Shown: positions 54,054 to 63,647 of the stretch, one piece after another | How positions within the stretch are numbered: position 1 is the first letter of the stretch | Layout of the letters: every line of letters begins with the position of its first letter | NCBI GenBank assembly: GCA_038237805.1 | Contig: JBBRYI010000001.1 | Span: forward strand, 330,428-394,427 | Length of the DNA: 64,000 bases | Reading direction: 5' to 3' | From: JBBQFI01 sp038237805 | GTDB taxonomy: Bacteria; Verrucomicrobiota; Verrucomicrobiia; Chthoniobacterales; UBA10450 | Notes under the pieces: generated by a model | Seen by the model: only the letters and a program-made list of their open reading frames with translations | Told to the model about the DNA's origin: nothing | The model's database searches: none | Translations under genes and position numbers: made by a program

Positions 54054-55298
54054 TCACTTGTTACTTTTCGCCAATGGCAGGGCAATGATCGCCGTCCCCT
54101 TAAGATCGGCGGCATTTCTGATTGAACCATCCTGCTGATAATGCCCCACGTAGGAATTGCCGATGACATGCAGCGCGTCGTTTACAATCGCGCCGGTCGT
54201 CGGTTCGTCGAAGTCAGGATGATGATGCGATTGCAACACCGTAAGACCCGAGATGCGGTTGCCTTTGTCGGTTAGTGCGATTCGGACGACGCGTCCGGGA
54301 TTCGTGGTGTTCTGGATTCCGATCAAATCGCCTTCGTACCAGTAAAGGCCATCGATGCCTCCCGTCACAACCGAATCCGGTTGCGGTAATCTCGTTGGCT
54401 CGCCGCTGGCTGTATCGACGCGCGCGATTCCAGTCGACAACGTTACATACAATGTTCCATCAGCGCTGAGCGCAACTCCATTCGCGCCTCTAACTGCCTC
54501 GGTAGCTCCGAAGCGTGTGAGCGTGGTTTCTCCAGGTTTCTTTCGAAAGAGAGTGCTGCTCATGGAATCAGTGACGTAAAGTGTGCCATCTGGCGCGAGC
54601 GCAAGATCGTTGAGTTGCATTGCCTCCGGCGCAGCAAAACGATCGATAAGACGACCACTCTTCAGATCGTAGAGAAAAACTGCGTTACGCCGTTCTGTCT
54701 TCGCGCTTTCTTCAAAACCGCTGCTGCTTACTGCATACAGATGTCCGCGTGTAGGATCGACAGTAAGTCCGAGAACGGTGTCGAGCTTGTCGGATAAGCC
54801 GGAGAAATCTCGCGCGTGACCTTCCGCATCGGTCACAATGATCTTGCGCTGCGCAATGCTACCGATGAAAAAACGCTTGCCCGCGGAATCGTACGCGATG
54901 CCCTCCGGAATGAGTTTGGGATCCTTGAGTCGAAACGCGACCGGCGCGGCGCGTGTCTGCGCTTCCTCGCTGGCCAGATCTTTGCGAACTGCTTGGAAAC
55001 CGGAGTCATTCCACACCGCATCGAATCCGGCGTCGCGTACGGGAATGAGGCCAAGTTTGCGGCCCTTCAAGCTACGCAAGAGCGTCAACGCGGCGTCACG
55101 TTCACCAAGATTTATATGAAATATCGCTTCATAGAATACGAGCACACCGTCACTCGGCCGCTCTTTCCGCAAAGTCTGAATCCGCGCCAGACTTGCACGA
55201 GCCGCAAGGGTCGCCGCGTCGTCAACCGCCTGAGCGCCAGTCGATCCCAGTAACGCACAAACAATCGCCGACAGGATGAGGCGCGGGACCTTGTGCAT
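54054..55298 (-). CDS. Secreted SMP-30/NHL-type beta-propeller protein
   Basis: 414 residues: signal peptide (1-24), a short helical domain (30-120) and a propeller with repeated blades such as 'LIPEGIAYDSAGKRFFIGSI', 'LNDLALAPDGTLYVTDSM' and 'GANGVALSADGTLYVTLS'. Propellers of this type are lactonases or sensors. The helical N-domain is unusual. Function unknown. Confidence 0.82.
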   Translation of the reverse strand: MHKVPRLILSAIVCALLGSTGAQAVDDAATLAARASLARIQTLRKERPSDGVLVFYEAIFHINLGERDAALTLLRSLKGRKLGLIPVRDAGFDAVWNDSGFQAVRKDLASEEAQTRAAPVAFRLKDPKLIPEGIAYDSAGKRFFIGSIAQRKIIVTDAEGHARDFSGLSDKLDTVLGLTVDPTRGHLYAVSSSGFEESAKTERRNAVFLYDLKSGRLIDRFAAPEAMQLNDLALAPDGTLYVTDSMSSTLFRKKPGETTLTRFGATEAVRGANGVALSADGTLYVTLSTGIARVDTASGEPTRLPQPDSVVTGGIDGLYWYEGDLIGIQNTTNPGRVVRIALTDKGNRISGLTVLQSHHHPDFDEPTTGAIVNDALHVIGNSYVGHYQQDGSIRNAADLKGTAIIALPLAKSNK

Positions 55299-55420
55299 TC
55301 AAATCTTGTCACTCGTCACCGGTCGCTTGTCACTTCTTTTTATCCTCTCTTAAAGCCGAGATCGCTCTTCAGAAGGCAGATGCTGTGATGCTGAGTTATG
55401 TCGCAACAGACCACTGATCG

Positions 55421-56117
55421 CTAAGGCGAAATCGTAAACGAAATCGTCTCATTGGCCGCGCGATGGTTCGACCAGAACCTTTCGCCGTCGTGCGTGAGTG
55501 ACCGCGCCGCGAATGGAATCGTCGCGAGGTCTTCCACCTCCGGTGCTTCCTCGCGAGGGTCGAGCCGCGCGATTCGCCATTCCTCTGTCTTGTTCGGCAC
55601 ATCCTTGTTCTCGCGGCCGCGCAACACGTATAGAGTTCCATCGACAAAAGTGTGGCCGCAGATTTCCCCGTTCACGTTGATCGTGCGAAAAACTTTTCCG
55701 GAATCGTCCACCTTATGGATTAGCCCGTTGTACCATTGACTAAAGTAGTAATGCTCACCATCAAAACTCACGTATGACCCAGTAAAGTCCGGACAAGCAA
55801 ACAGCTTCGTGAATCCCTCGTTAGGCGAATAACGGTAAATGTAACGGTCGTCATTGAGTCCTTTGCCGACCGTAAACCGCCAGCCATCGTTCGTTAACGT
55901 CGCCGCCCATACCACTCCCGGCGGATCGATTTCCTCGGCGACCTTTCCACGTATCGATGTCGATCTTGTAAAGAGCTCCGAGGTCTCGCGAACTCATCCA
56001 AAGATGCTTTCCGTCCCAGGCCAACGCTTGCGGCGTCACTGTCGGTGCATGCATTCGTTGTTCTATGTTGATTGTCGAAAAATCGGTTTTTGTCATTTCG
56101 GTAATCGCTTTCTTCAT
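55421..56117 (-). pseudogene. Beta-propeller-like protein, frameshifted
   Basis: Frame one (56117 to about 55945) reads 'APTVTPQALAWDGKHLWMSS' and 'LYKIDIDTWK'; frame two carries 'VAEEIDPPGVVWAATLTNDG' onwards to 55421. Deleting one base of the CC at 55942-55943 joins them, about 232 residues. Similar propeller layout to its neighbour at 54054. No signal peptide is seen. Confidence 0.75.
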
Positions 56118-56158
56118 TGCTTAGCAACGGTCTCTTCTTTTCGGTATAAGATTTCAAC

Positions 56159-56590
56159 ATGGACGACACCAACATTCAACTCAACGCGGTGGAAGATCAC
56201 GATGGAATCCTGACCATTCGTGGCGGCGGCGCGCGCCGGGATTGGAACGGCATTCATTATAAACAGGGCATGTCGGAGAAAAATGTCGGCACGACCAAAC
56301 TATCGGCTAACATCGCCACCATCCCGCCCGGTGGCGTCGCCGCGGCCCATATTCACGTCGGCTTCGAGCTGATCCTTTATATCGTCGAAGGAAAAGTGCG
56401 CCACGAATTCGGACCCGGGCTGAAGCAAGTCGTCGAGAACGAAGCCGGCGATTTCATTTACATCAAACCGGGCGTGCCTCACGAAGTCTTCAATACGAGC
56501 GATACCGAACCGGTCGTCGCTTTCGTCGCCCGCTCCTCAGCCGGCGAATGGGATGACATCATTCCTTATGATCGAAACAAGCGCGGCTGA
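56159..56590 (+). CDS. Cupin domain protein
   Basis: 143 residues: 'GGVAAAHIHVGFELILYIVEG' region (metal His) and 'GDFIYIKPGVPHEVFNTSD' (second cupin motif). Single cupin, uncharacterised; the RmlC-like fold is common in soil bacteria. Confidence 0.85.
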   Translation: MDDTNIQLNAVEDHDGILTIRGGGARRDWNGIHYKQGMSEKNVGTTKLSANIATIPPGGVAAAHIHVGFELILYIVEGKVRHEFGPGLKQVVENEAGDFIYIKPGVPHEVFNTSDTEPVVAFVARSSAGEWDDIIPYDRNKRG

Positions 56591-56675
56591 ACCGATGTTA
56601 ATGTCGCGAATTCCATTCGCTCCATTCTTCCTTCTTAATTTTTAATTCCTACTTCTTCCTTGGAGAACCGTGGTT

Positions 56676-57236
56676 TCAATAAACGAACGGCACGAGACGT
56701 TTCGTCCGCCGCATGTAACCCGTGTATTGCGGGCCCAGCGCGCGCGACAAGGCATCCTCTTCCACATTCATGCGGTGAACGAAGGCCGCGGTAATTGGCA
56801 GGAGTATGATCAGCAATGCCGCCCAGTTGCCCAGCGTCAAAGCGAAACCCACGAACGCCATGAGCACGCCGGTGTAGGAAGGATGACGCAGCACGCGGAA
56901 TGGTCCGCGCTCAACCAGCTCATGGTCTTTTTCAATCGTCACGTCCACGGTGAAAAAGCGGCCGAGCGTTACGATCGCCCACCAGCGCAGAAACAGTCCG
57001 GCGAAAAACAGCAGTACGCCGGCGAGCGCAAGCTTTCGCGCGTCCGGCAGCGCCGCCGCCGGCCAATGTTTCGCCACATAAATACCAGCAACCACGCTGA
57101 CCAGAATCACGAGCCACACCACGAGCAATGTGCTGCGGTCCTGCTTCGTGCCTGTCCGGCTGCGCGAGCGGCGGGTCGCGGTCAGAAGCAATTCCGAGAT
57201 CAGATAAACGAGTCCGAGCTGAAGCGAGAGAGGCAT
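56676..57236 (-). CDS. Isoprenylcysteine carboxyl methyltransferase (ICMT)-like membrane protein
   Basis: 186 residues, about five membrane segments. The ICMT/PEMT motif 'GPFRVLRHPSYTGVLMAFVG' (about 112-131) and 'RMNVEEDALSRALGPQYTGY' (about 155-174) are clear. Bacterial members methylate small or lipid substrates; the true substrate is unknown. Confidence 0.85.
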   Translation of the reverse strand: MPLSLQLGLVYLISELLLTATRRSRSRTGTKQDRSTLLVVWLVILVSVVAGIYVAKHWPAAALPDARKLALAGVLLFFAGLFLRWWAIVTLGRFFTVDVTIEKDHELVERGPFRVLRHPSYTGVLMAFVGFALTLGNWAALLIILLPITAAFVHRMNVEEDALSRALGPQYTGYMRRTKRLVPFVY

Positions 57237-57329
57237 TTCACCAGGCGATTTCCTTATAGGCTGCGCCTAATCAAACCGCTTTTGCGAGCCGGCGCTGCCT
57301 TCTACTTCTTAATTCTTAATTCTGCCTTC

Positions 57330-57728
57330 TTACTTCGCTTCGTACTGTTCGTCGCTGACTTTTTCCATCCAGTCAGCGCTCTTGCCGTCGAGTTGTTCGA
57401 CAATGGCGATGTGCGTCATGGCTGTGGTTGGCGTCGCGCCGTGCCAATGCTTCTCGTTAGGCGCAAACCAAACCACATCACCCGGCCGGATTTCCTCGAT
57501 TGGCCCACCCCAACATTGCGCCGATCCCAGGCCCGAGATGACGATTAATGTTTGACCCAACGGATGTGTATGCCAGGCAGTACGAGCACCCGGCTCGAAC
57601 GTGACGCTCGCGCCAGTAACACGTGCCGGTTTGGGGGCTTCGAACAACGGATCAACGCGCACTCTACCAGTAAACCAATCGGCCGGCCCTTTGCCGGAGG
57701 GTTGTGAGCCACATCTTTTTATCTCCAT
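57330..57728 (-). CDS. Cupin domain protein (mandelonitrile lyase-like)
   Basis: 132 residues: 'GARTAWHTHPLGQTLIVISG' (cupin motif 1) and 'GDVVWFAPNEKHWHGATPTT' (motif 2). Similar to the small carboxymuconolactone/cupin hydroxynitrile lyases of Acidobacteria and Granulicella. Fe/Mn-binding cupin; substrate unknown. A motif copy (57464) reads 'APNEK'. Confidence 0.85.
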   Translation of the reverse strand: MEIKRCGSQPSGKGPADWFTGRVRVDPLFEAPKPARVTGASVTFEPGARTAWHTHPLGQTLIVISGLGSAQCWGGPIEEIRPGDVVWFAPNEKHWHGATPTTAMTHIAIVEQLDGKSADWMEKVSDEQYEAK

Positions 57729-57855
57729 TTTTAAAGTCCTCGAATTAAACAGTCACCGATTTATCAGACGAATCTCACATAAGGACTTCTCATCACCTGA
57801 CATTAGCAATCGCTCGCATGATTCAACTCGCGCAATGCCTCGAGAGCACGCTGGC

Positions 57856-59718
57856 TCATGCGTTTGCCTCGAGCAGTTTTTGAAAACGCGGATTATTTCG
57901 GAGAGCATCGAAATCGGAATCGTGTTTGATCCACATCTTGATCTCAGCGCCGACATTCGGCAACATGTGCTCGAGGAGATCCAAAGCCTGCTGCGTATCC
58001 CCGAGTTTGGTGTAGCCACAGGCCACATTGTACTGGGTCAGAGGATCGTCGGCGCCGATCACCAAAGCTCGCTCAATCCATTCTCTGGCTCGAGTGTCTT
58101 CCCTCATCTCAATCAAAGCCGCGATGCCCATGTAGGCGGGCCTCGGATCTTCCGGATGGAGAATTAACTCGCGCTCCGCGCGCTCGATCGCGCGTCGCGC
58201 GGCATTGTCCTTCTCGGCGTCACGACCAAGCGATCTATAGATTTGAATTAGCAGAACCAGCGATTGATAATCTTCGGGGCTGATCGCAGCGGCGCGCTCG
58301 AACAGTTCTGCCGCCCGGTCAAGCTTTCCCTGCGCAAAACTTCCGCGCGCATACAGGTAATGCGCTTCGAAAGAATTCGGATCGAGCGTAATGGCATTCT
58401 CAAATTCAGCCGTCGATTCCTCAAACCGTTTCTCAATTGAGAGCGCCAAACCTCGTGACGCATGCGCTTCCGCCAGCTGATCGTCCAGCGCGAGTGCCTT
58501 GTCGGTCATTTCGAAAATTTGCCGGACCGGAACATCAACATGGTAATGCAGGCTAAGAAACGAATCACAATCGGCAATGGCGGCATAAGCACGGGCATAG
58601 CGCCGATCCAGCTCGATCGCTTTTGTGAACATCCGCCGCGCCAGAGCGTAGTACGACTTCGAATGTCGATGCAGAAACTGGCGGCCCCTCAAATAATAAG
58701 TATAAGCCTCCACGTTGTCGGTCGGCGCCTGCCCAATCGATTTCTCTTCCTGCGGCAACAACTTAACTTTTAGCTGTTCCACGATCGCGTGAGTGATTTC
58801 GTCCTGAATCGCGAAGATGTCGGTCAGGTCGCGGTCGAAGCGTTCCGCCCAAAGATGGCCGCCGTCTTTGCAATTAACGAGTTGGCCGGTAACGCGTACG
58901 TGCGAGCCCGCTTTTCGGACACTTCCTTCCAAAAGAAAATCGACTGCGAGCTCCTGTCCAATCTGTTGCGCTTTTATCGGCTTCTCTTTGTAGATGAATG
59001 CGCTGTGGCGCGCCACGACGAAGAGTCCTGAAATTTTCGAGAGGTCGGTGATAATGTCCTCCGTGATTCCATCGCTGAAATATTCCTGCTCGGGATCGCC
59101 ACTCATATTGGCAAACGGCATCACCGCGATAGACGGCTTGTCCGGCGGGCGTTGTTTTTCGCGATTGGTTAGGGCGGACTGCTTCTCACTTCGTGCCCCC
59201 GGTCCATCCAGCGATACGTTGTAAACACGGATCGGTTTTTCGATGTTCTTCAAATTTTGTTCTCCCTTGTCTTCGAAGGTAAGATCGAGCCGGTTCCCAA
59301 CCTGATCGCGCACCGAATGTGAAATGCTAATTCCGCCCGGCTCTGCGATTCTCTCCAGGCGCACTGCTACATTGACGCCATCCCCGTAGATGTCATCGCC
59401 TTCCACAATCACATCACCAAGATTCACGCCGATGCGGAACTCAATGCGGCGATCCGGCGCAAGATCGACATTGCGATCGCGCATTCCACGCTGAATCTCA
59501 GCCGCGCACCCAACCGCGTTTACCACGCTCGGGAATTCCACGAGCGTGCCGTCACCGGTCAGCTTCACAATGCGCCCTTGGTGCTGCGTAATCTTCCCGT
59601 CCACAAAATCCTTCCGCACGGCATTGAGCGCATCGAGAGTCCCGGCCTCATTCGCGCCCATCATTCGGCTGTAACCAACCACATCGGCGGCAAGGATGGC
59701 ACTCAAGCGACGTTCCAT
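57856..59718 (-). CDS. Class III nucleotidyl cyclase with TolB-like and TPR modules
   Basis: 620 residues in three parts: a class III cyclase domain (1-180, 'AILAADVVGYSRMMGANEAG', 'TGDGTLVEFPS', 'GVNVAVRLERIAEPGG'), a TolB/FlgO-like domain (about 195-315, 'SIAVMPFANMSGDPEQEYFS', 'DGITEDIITDL') and TPRs (about 330-610, 'AYAAIADCDSFLSLHYH', 'AEAHASRGLALSIEKRFEES'). Signature acid residues of the cyclase are present. Likely makes cAMP in response to protein partners. This architecture is common in alphaproteobacteria. Confidence 0.9.
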   Translation of the reverse strand: MERRLSAILAADVVGYSRMMGANEAGTLDALNAVRKDFVDGKITQHQGRIVKLTGDGTLVEFPSVVNAVGCAAEIQRGMRDRNVDLAPDRRIEFRIGVNLGDVIVEGDDIYGDGVNVAVRLERIAEPGGISISHSVRDQVGNRLDLTFEDKGEQNLKNIEKPIRVYNVSLDGPGARSEKQSALTNREKQRPPDKPSIAVMPFANMSGDPEQEYFSDGITEDIITDLSKISGLFVVARHSAFIYKEKPIKAQQIGQELAVDFLLEGSVRKAGSHVRVTGQLVNCKDGGHLWAERFDRDLTDIFAIQDEITHAIVEQLKVKLLPQEEKSIGQAPTDNVEAYTYYLRGRQFLHRHSKSYYALARRMFTKAIELDRRYARAYAAIADCDSFLSLHYHVDVPVRQIFEMTDKALALDDQLAEAHASRGLALSIEKRFEESTAEFENAITLDPNSFEAHYLYARGSFAQGKLDRAAELFERAAAISPEDYQSLVLLIQIYRSLGRDAEKDNAARRAIERAERELILHPEDPRPAYMGIAALIEMREDTRAREWIERALVIGADDPLTQYNVACGYTKLGDTQQALDLLEHMLPNVGAEIKMWIKHDSDFDALRNNPRFQKLLEANA

Positions 59719-59858
59719 ATACGCGGAAGAAATTACTCTATTTTAGCAGCATTGATCGCTCCGCAAAATCGGAGTGCCGGCCAGCTTGCCTCCCGTGCCG
59801 GAAGGTTGATAGGATCGCCACCGTTCTCCCCGAACTCTCGCGAACTCGAACGAGACCA

Positions 59859-61430
59859 ATGGAAACGCCGCTCACGCCTCTCGAATTCGCCCGCCGGGCG
59901 CGCAAACTTTATCCGGAGCGCGTCGCCGTAATCGATGGCGACGCGAGCTGGACCTATGCGCAGTTTCTCGATCGGTGCGATCGTTGGTCGTCGGCCTTGC
60001 AGGAGCTTGGGATTCGCTCGGGCGACCGCGTCGCCTATCTCGCGCCGAACAGTCACGCGCAGCTCGAATCGTTCTACGCCGTGCCACAAATCGGCGCGGT
60101 GCTTGTGCCGTTAAACCATCGCCTGATCGCGGACGATTTTGTTTACCTCCTCAATCATAGCGGCGCGCGCATCGTTTGCGCACACCGCGATTATCTTGGA
60201 ACCATCGATAGCATTCGCTCCCGCCTTCCCCAGCTCCAACACTTCGTCGCCCTAACGGGTGAAGCTAACGACTGGCTGGATTATGAGACATTGCTCAGCG
60301 CCCGCTCGCCTGACTTTATCCCTCCAGAAATCCGCGAGACCGATCTGCTCACGATCAATTACACCAGCGGTACGACTTCGCGCCCGAAAGGCGTGATGAT
60401 CACTCACCGCAACGCCTGGATGAATTCGATCGGCACGCTGATCCATCAACCCATCACTTGTGCCGATCGCTATCTCTGGACGCTGCCGATGTTTCACGCC
60501 AACGGCTGGACTTTTGTCTGGACGATAACTGCCGCGGGCGCGACTCACATCTGTCTGCGCAAAGTCGAGCCGCGCACTGTCTTCGAATTAATGGCGAAGG
60601 AGCAGGTAACCATGCTCTGCGCGGCGCCGACGGTTTTGATTTCCCTGGCGAATGCGCCGGAAGAGATGCGTCGCCTCGCGCCGAAAGGAGTTAGAGTGCT
60701 CACTGCCGGCGCGCCGCCCGCCGCCTCCACCATTCAAAGCCTCGAAGAAGAACTGGGCTGGACGATTACACAACTTTACGGACTCACTGAGACGGCGCCG
60801 TTCATCACCGTCTGTGAGCAGCGGCCGGAACACACGTCCCTCCCGCCTAACGAGCGAGCGGCGATGAAAGCCCGGCAAGGCGTCGAGCTGATTACCTCGG
60901 GCGAGCTGCGGGTGGTTGACGAGGAAGACAACGATGTGCCGCGCGACGGAATTACACAGGGCGAAATCGTGGCGCGCGGCAACGTCATCATGGCCGGCTA
61001 CTACAACGACCCGGAAGCGACCGAGCAAGCACTGCGCGGCGGATGGCTTCGCACCGGCGATGCCGCAGTTGTCCATCCGAATGGCTATGTCGAGATACGC
61101 GACCGCTTGAAAGACGTCATCATCAGCGGCGGAGAAAACATCTCTTCAGTCGAAGTCGAAAGTGTGCTCCTGCGACATCCCGCAGTGCAGGAGGTCGCGA
61201 TTGTTGGGTTGCCGCATGAACGCTGGGGCGAGGCGCCGCATGCCTTCGTTGTTCTCAGGCAGGGCGCGCGCGCCGATGAGAGCGAGCTGCGCGAGTTTGC
61301 ACGGGCGAACATCGCGCATTTCAAAGCGCCGCACAGCGTCACCTTCATCAAAGAACTTCCCAAGACTGCGACCGGCAAGATTCAGAAATACTTCTTGCGC
61401 ACGCGACCGAGTGAGATCTCGGCTCAGTGA
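59859..61430 (+). CDS. Long-chain acyl-CoA synthetase-like AMP-binding enzyme
   Basis: 523 residues. AMP-binding marks: 'INYTSGTTSRPKGVMITHRN' (A-loop), 'YGLTETAPF' (A5), 'GWLRTGDAAVVHPNGYVEIR' (A7/A8), 'KDVIISGGENISS' and 'LPKTATGKIQKYF' (A10 Lys). It activates a carboxylic acid to acyl-CoA via an acyl-AMP. Chain length cannot be predicted. Divergent from the cyclase gene. A motif copy at 60846 reads 'PPNER'. Confidence 0.92.
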   Translation: METPLTPLEFARRARKLYPERVAVIDGDASWTYAQFLDRCDRWSSALQELGIRSGDRVAYLAPNSHAQLESFYAVPQIGAVLVPLNHRLIADDFVYLLNHSGARIVCAHRDYLGTIDSIRSRLPQLQHFVALTGEANDWLDYETLLSARSPDFIPPEIRETDLLTINYTSGTTSRPKGVMITHRNAWMNSIGTLIHQPITCADRYLWTLPMFHANGWTFVWTITAAGATHICLRKVEPRTVFELMAKEQVTMLCAAPTVLISLANAPEEMRRLAPKGVRVLTAGAPPAASTIQSLEEELGWTITQLYGLTETAPFITVCEQRPEHTSLPPNERAAMKARQGVELITSGELRVVDEEDNDVPRDGITQGEIVARGNVIMAGYYNDPEATEQALRGGWLRTGDAAVVHPNGYVEIRDRLKDVIISGGENISSVEVESVLLRHPAVQEVAIVGLPHERWGEAPHAFVVLRQGARADESELREFARANIAHFKAPHSVTFIKELPKTATGKIQKYFLRTRPSEISAQ

Positions 61431-61618
61431 GTCAGCGCTTCAGCTCCTATCAATGTGATCGCTTGCTCGTCACTCGTCGCCTGTTAAAGCCCAGGCTAAG
61501 TAGTCAGCGTTTTCGTCGGCGAAGCGCGAATGCAGACGTATCAGACTAGTTTGCGCAAAACATCGTCAGCGCATAATTATGCGAGCACACTCACAGAGCA
61601 TACAGATTCTGGAGATCT

Positions 61619-62191
61619 TCAGACCCGTAGCGAGCCACGGAACGCCCGGCCACTATAGTAGGACTCCGCGCCGTTGTGCCCTACGAAGACGCGGCCGTAG
61701 CGGCGATCACAGTAGAGTGCGCCGCCGAGTTTTCTGATGTCCGCAGGCGTCTTTATCCAGCTTGATCTTTTCGTATCGAACTCACCCAGTTTCTGAAGTT
61801 CGAAATATTCTTCTTCCGTCAAAAGCTCGACGCCCATGGCTGTTGCCATCCCAACCGCGCTATCCTTCGGCTTATGTTCCTTCCTCGCCTCAAGCGCCTC
61901 ATCGTCGTAACAAAAACTGACGCGACCACTCGGAGTCTGCGCCGAACAATCGAAGAAGATATATTCGCCGGTCTTCTTGTCCTGACCTACAATATCCGGC
62001 TCGCCGCCGGTTACTTCCATCATGTGCAGCGACCAGAGCTTTGCGGAGCTAGCCTCCAGCTTTGCTTCTACCTTAGCCCAATCAAGACCCTTGTGCCGAT
62101 TCATGTTCTTCTGGAAACGAGCTCGCAACGTTTCGAGTAACTCTTCGCGCTCTTTCGGCGACAACTTCTTCCTGGTCTCAACATTTTTCAT
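61619..62191 (-). CDS. DUF4256 domain protein
   Basis: 190 residues: 'EREELLETLRARFQKNMNRH' start, 'MMEVTGGEPDIVGQDKKTGE' and 'SVRFCYDDEAL'-like 'RVSFCYDDEALEARKEHKP' region, 'GGALYCDRRYGRVFVGHNGA' near the end. Function unknown. Confidence 0.85.
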   Translation of the reverse strand: MKNVETRKKLSPKEREELLETLRARFQKNMNRHKGLDWAKVEAKLEASSAKLWSLHMMEVTGGEPDIVGQDKKTGEYIFFDCSAQTPSGRVSFCYDDEALEARKEHKPKDSAVGMATAMGVELLTEEEYFELQKLGEFDTKRSSWIKTPADIRKLGGALYCDRRYGRVFVGHNGAESYYSGRAFRGSLRV

Positions 62192-62324
62192 GACTGTTAT
62201 CCTTTCCTACTTCGCTTCCAATTGCAGTGTGTAAGAGCTCTGTCCAACGTTGTCCACGCTTCCTCCGACGCAACTTCCCGCCAACTGCTTGAACCTGACC
62301 GTCGACCCGGTATCCTCGTTAGCC

Positions 62325-63056
62325 ATGCAGCACGATCATCACAGTTGGTATTCACATCGTCTCAGCCGCGACATGGGCGTCAATGTTTACGGACATTACG
62401 GCATGCCCATTCTCGCCTTCCCCACCAGCATGGGCGACGAGCATGAACAGGAAGGCCAGGGCATGGTCCGAACGCTCAGCCCCTACATCGAGGAAGGACG
62501 AATCCGATTCTTTTCCATCAACGGAGTGCAGAGCGATTCGTTCAGCAACAAAGGAGCGCACCCTTTCCACCGCAGCTGGCTGCAGGCGCAATACGACGAC
62601 TACGTAGCCAGCGAAGTCTTCCCGTTCATCGAATCCCAATGCCAGACGGGCGGCATTTCGATCACTACTTACGGCGCATCGCTCGGCGCCTATCATGCAG
62701 CCAACACCCTCTTCAAGCATCCCGACCGCGTGAAGCGCTGCTACGCGCTCTCCGGCGTCTACGACCTGCGCGATTCCATGGACGGAATGTACGACGACAA
62801 CTTCTACTTCAATAACCCGGTCGACTACATCGCCAACCAGAATGATCCCTGGTTTCTCGATCAGTATCAGAGTTGCGACATCCACCTCGCGACCGGCTGC
62901 GGTCCATGGGAAGTGCCGGGGCCTACCTACAAGATGTCCGAAGTGCTAAGGAACCGCGGCATACCTCATCATCTGGACGACTGGGGCCCGAAGGGCGGAC
63001 ACGAATGGCCTTACTGGCATCACCAGATGTGGGAGTACGTGGGCGCGCATTTCTAA
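62325..63056 (+). CDS. Alpha/beta-fold esterase (esterase D-like)
   Basis: 243 residues from the ATG at 62325 (a TTG 25 codons upstream is less likely). 'GMPILAFPTSMGDEHEQEGQ' region, nucleophile 'TYGASLGAYHAANTL' (GASLG) and a late 'PKGGHEWPYWHHQMW' with the catalytic His. Probably hydrolyses small esters in the cytoplasm. Alone, followed by the palindrome region. Confidence 0.85.
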   Translation: MQHDHHSWYSHRLSRDMGVNVYGHYGMPILAFPTSMGDEHEQEGQGMVRTLSPYIEEGRIRFFSINGVQSDSFSNKGAHPFHRSWLQAQYDDYVASEVFPFIESQCQTGGISITTYGASLGAYHAANTLFKHPDRVKRCYALSGVYDLRDSMDGMYDDNFYFNNPVDYIANQNDPWFLDQYQSCDIHLATGCGPWEVPGPTYKMSEVLRNRGIPHHLDDWGPKGGHEWPYWHHQMWEYVGAHF

Positions 63057-63181
63057 AGACCGTTCCGTCCGCCCTCGTCGGGCCGCAGCGTTGCGACCCC
63101 ATGAAACGCACGCCGAGTAGCCTCGCTGTGACGCCTCACTAGGAAGCAATGCCTCAAACCCTGTAGAAAGACATGCGGGAT

Positions 63182-63204
63182 GCTATACGTGAGTCACGTA
63201 TAGC
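63182..63204. repeat. Palindrome P1 (23 bp)
   Basis: Arms GCTATACGTGA and TCACGTATAGC with a single central G. Perfect palindrome, downstream of the HTH gene's stop. Two others (63479, 63648) share both arms. Confidence 0.9.
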
Positions 63205-63238
63205 CGCAGACTCACCTTGCCTCGGGAGTATCGGGCAG

Positions 63239-63463
63239 TCACCACGCTCGAATTGCCTTTTCAACTGCAGCGGGCGTAAAGCCGTGCGGCACAGCGCGAG
63301 CTTGCTCCCACTCTTGCAGGGTTCGTCTTGAGATCTGCAACTTCAGCGCGGCCTCACTTTGCGAGAGATTCTCGCGCTTACGCCACGCTCGCAGCTGGAG
63401 TGTGAAAGAATGGGCGGGCAGGCGCTGATGCCCCGTATGATGAGATCGTGTCCCGAAAGCCAT
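63239..63463 (-). CDS. Small XRE-type helix-turn-helix protein
   Basis: 74 residues. XRE/Cro-like HTH: 'RAWRKRENLSQSEAALKLQI' and 'SRRTLQEWEQARAVPHG' (recognition helix). Short antitoxin-like size; no toxin gene is seen beside it. Palindrome P2 is 15 bases upstream of its start, P1 downstream of its stop; it may bind P1-P3 as its operator. The start may be further upstream. Confidence 0.72.
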   Translation of the reverse strand: MAFGTRSHHTGHQRLPAHSFTLQLRAWRKRENLSQSEAALKLQISRRTLQEWEQARAVPHGFTPAAVEKAIRAW

Positions 63464-63478
63464 TGCCGAAAGGACGAT

Positions 63479-63501
63479 GCTATACGTGACTCACGTATAG
63501 C
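63479..63501. repeat. Palindrome P2 (23 bp), upstream of the HTH gene
   Basis: Same arms GCTATACGTGA / TCACGTATAGC with a central C, extended by GAT...ATC to 29 bp (63476-63504). 15 bases before the HTH start codon, where an autoregulatory operator would lie. Confidence 0.9.
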
Positions 63502-63647
63502 ATCAAGTCCCGAGTCTGAGTTTCCTACTGTGCGAGGCGTGCGGCCTTCGTGGCGACGGCGCCCAGCAATCAACGACGGCGGAGCGGCCCCCAGCATGAT
63601 TTGAAAGTCTGGTTGGAGAAACTGGCGACGCACGTGCCGACCTACAC

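Noticed and set aside
62352..62885. 177-codon minus-strand frame opposite the esterase gene
   Set aside because: It is the reverse of a clear alpha/beta hydrolase; no domain of its own.
63239..63463. HTH gene as the antitoxin of a toxin-antitoxin pair
   Set aside because: No RelE/HigB-like toxin frame is found on either side within the window.
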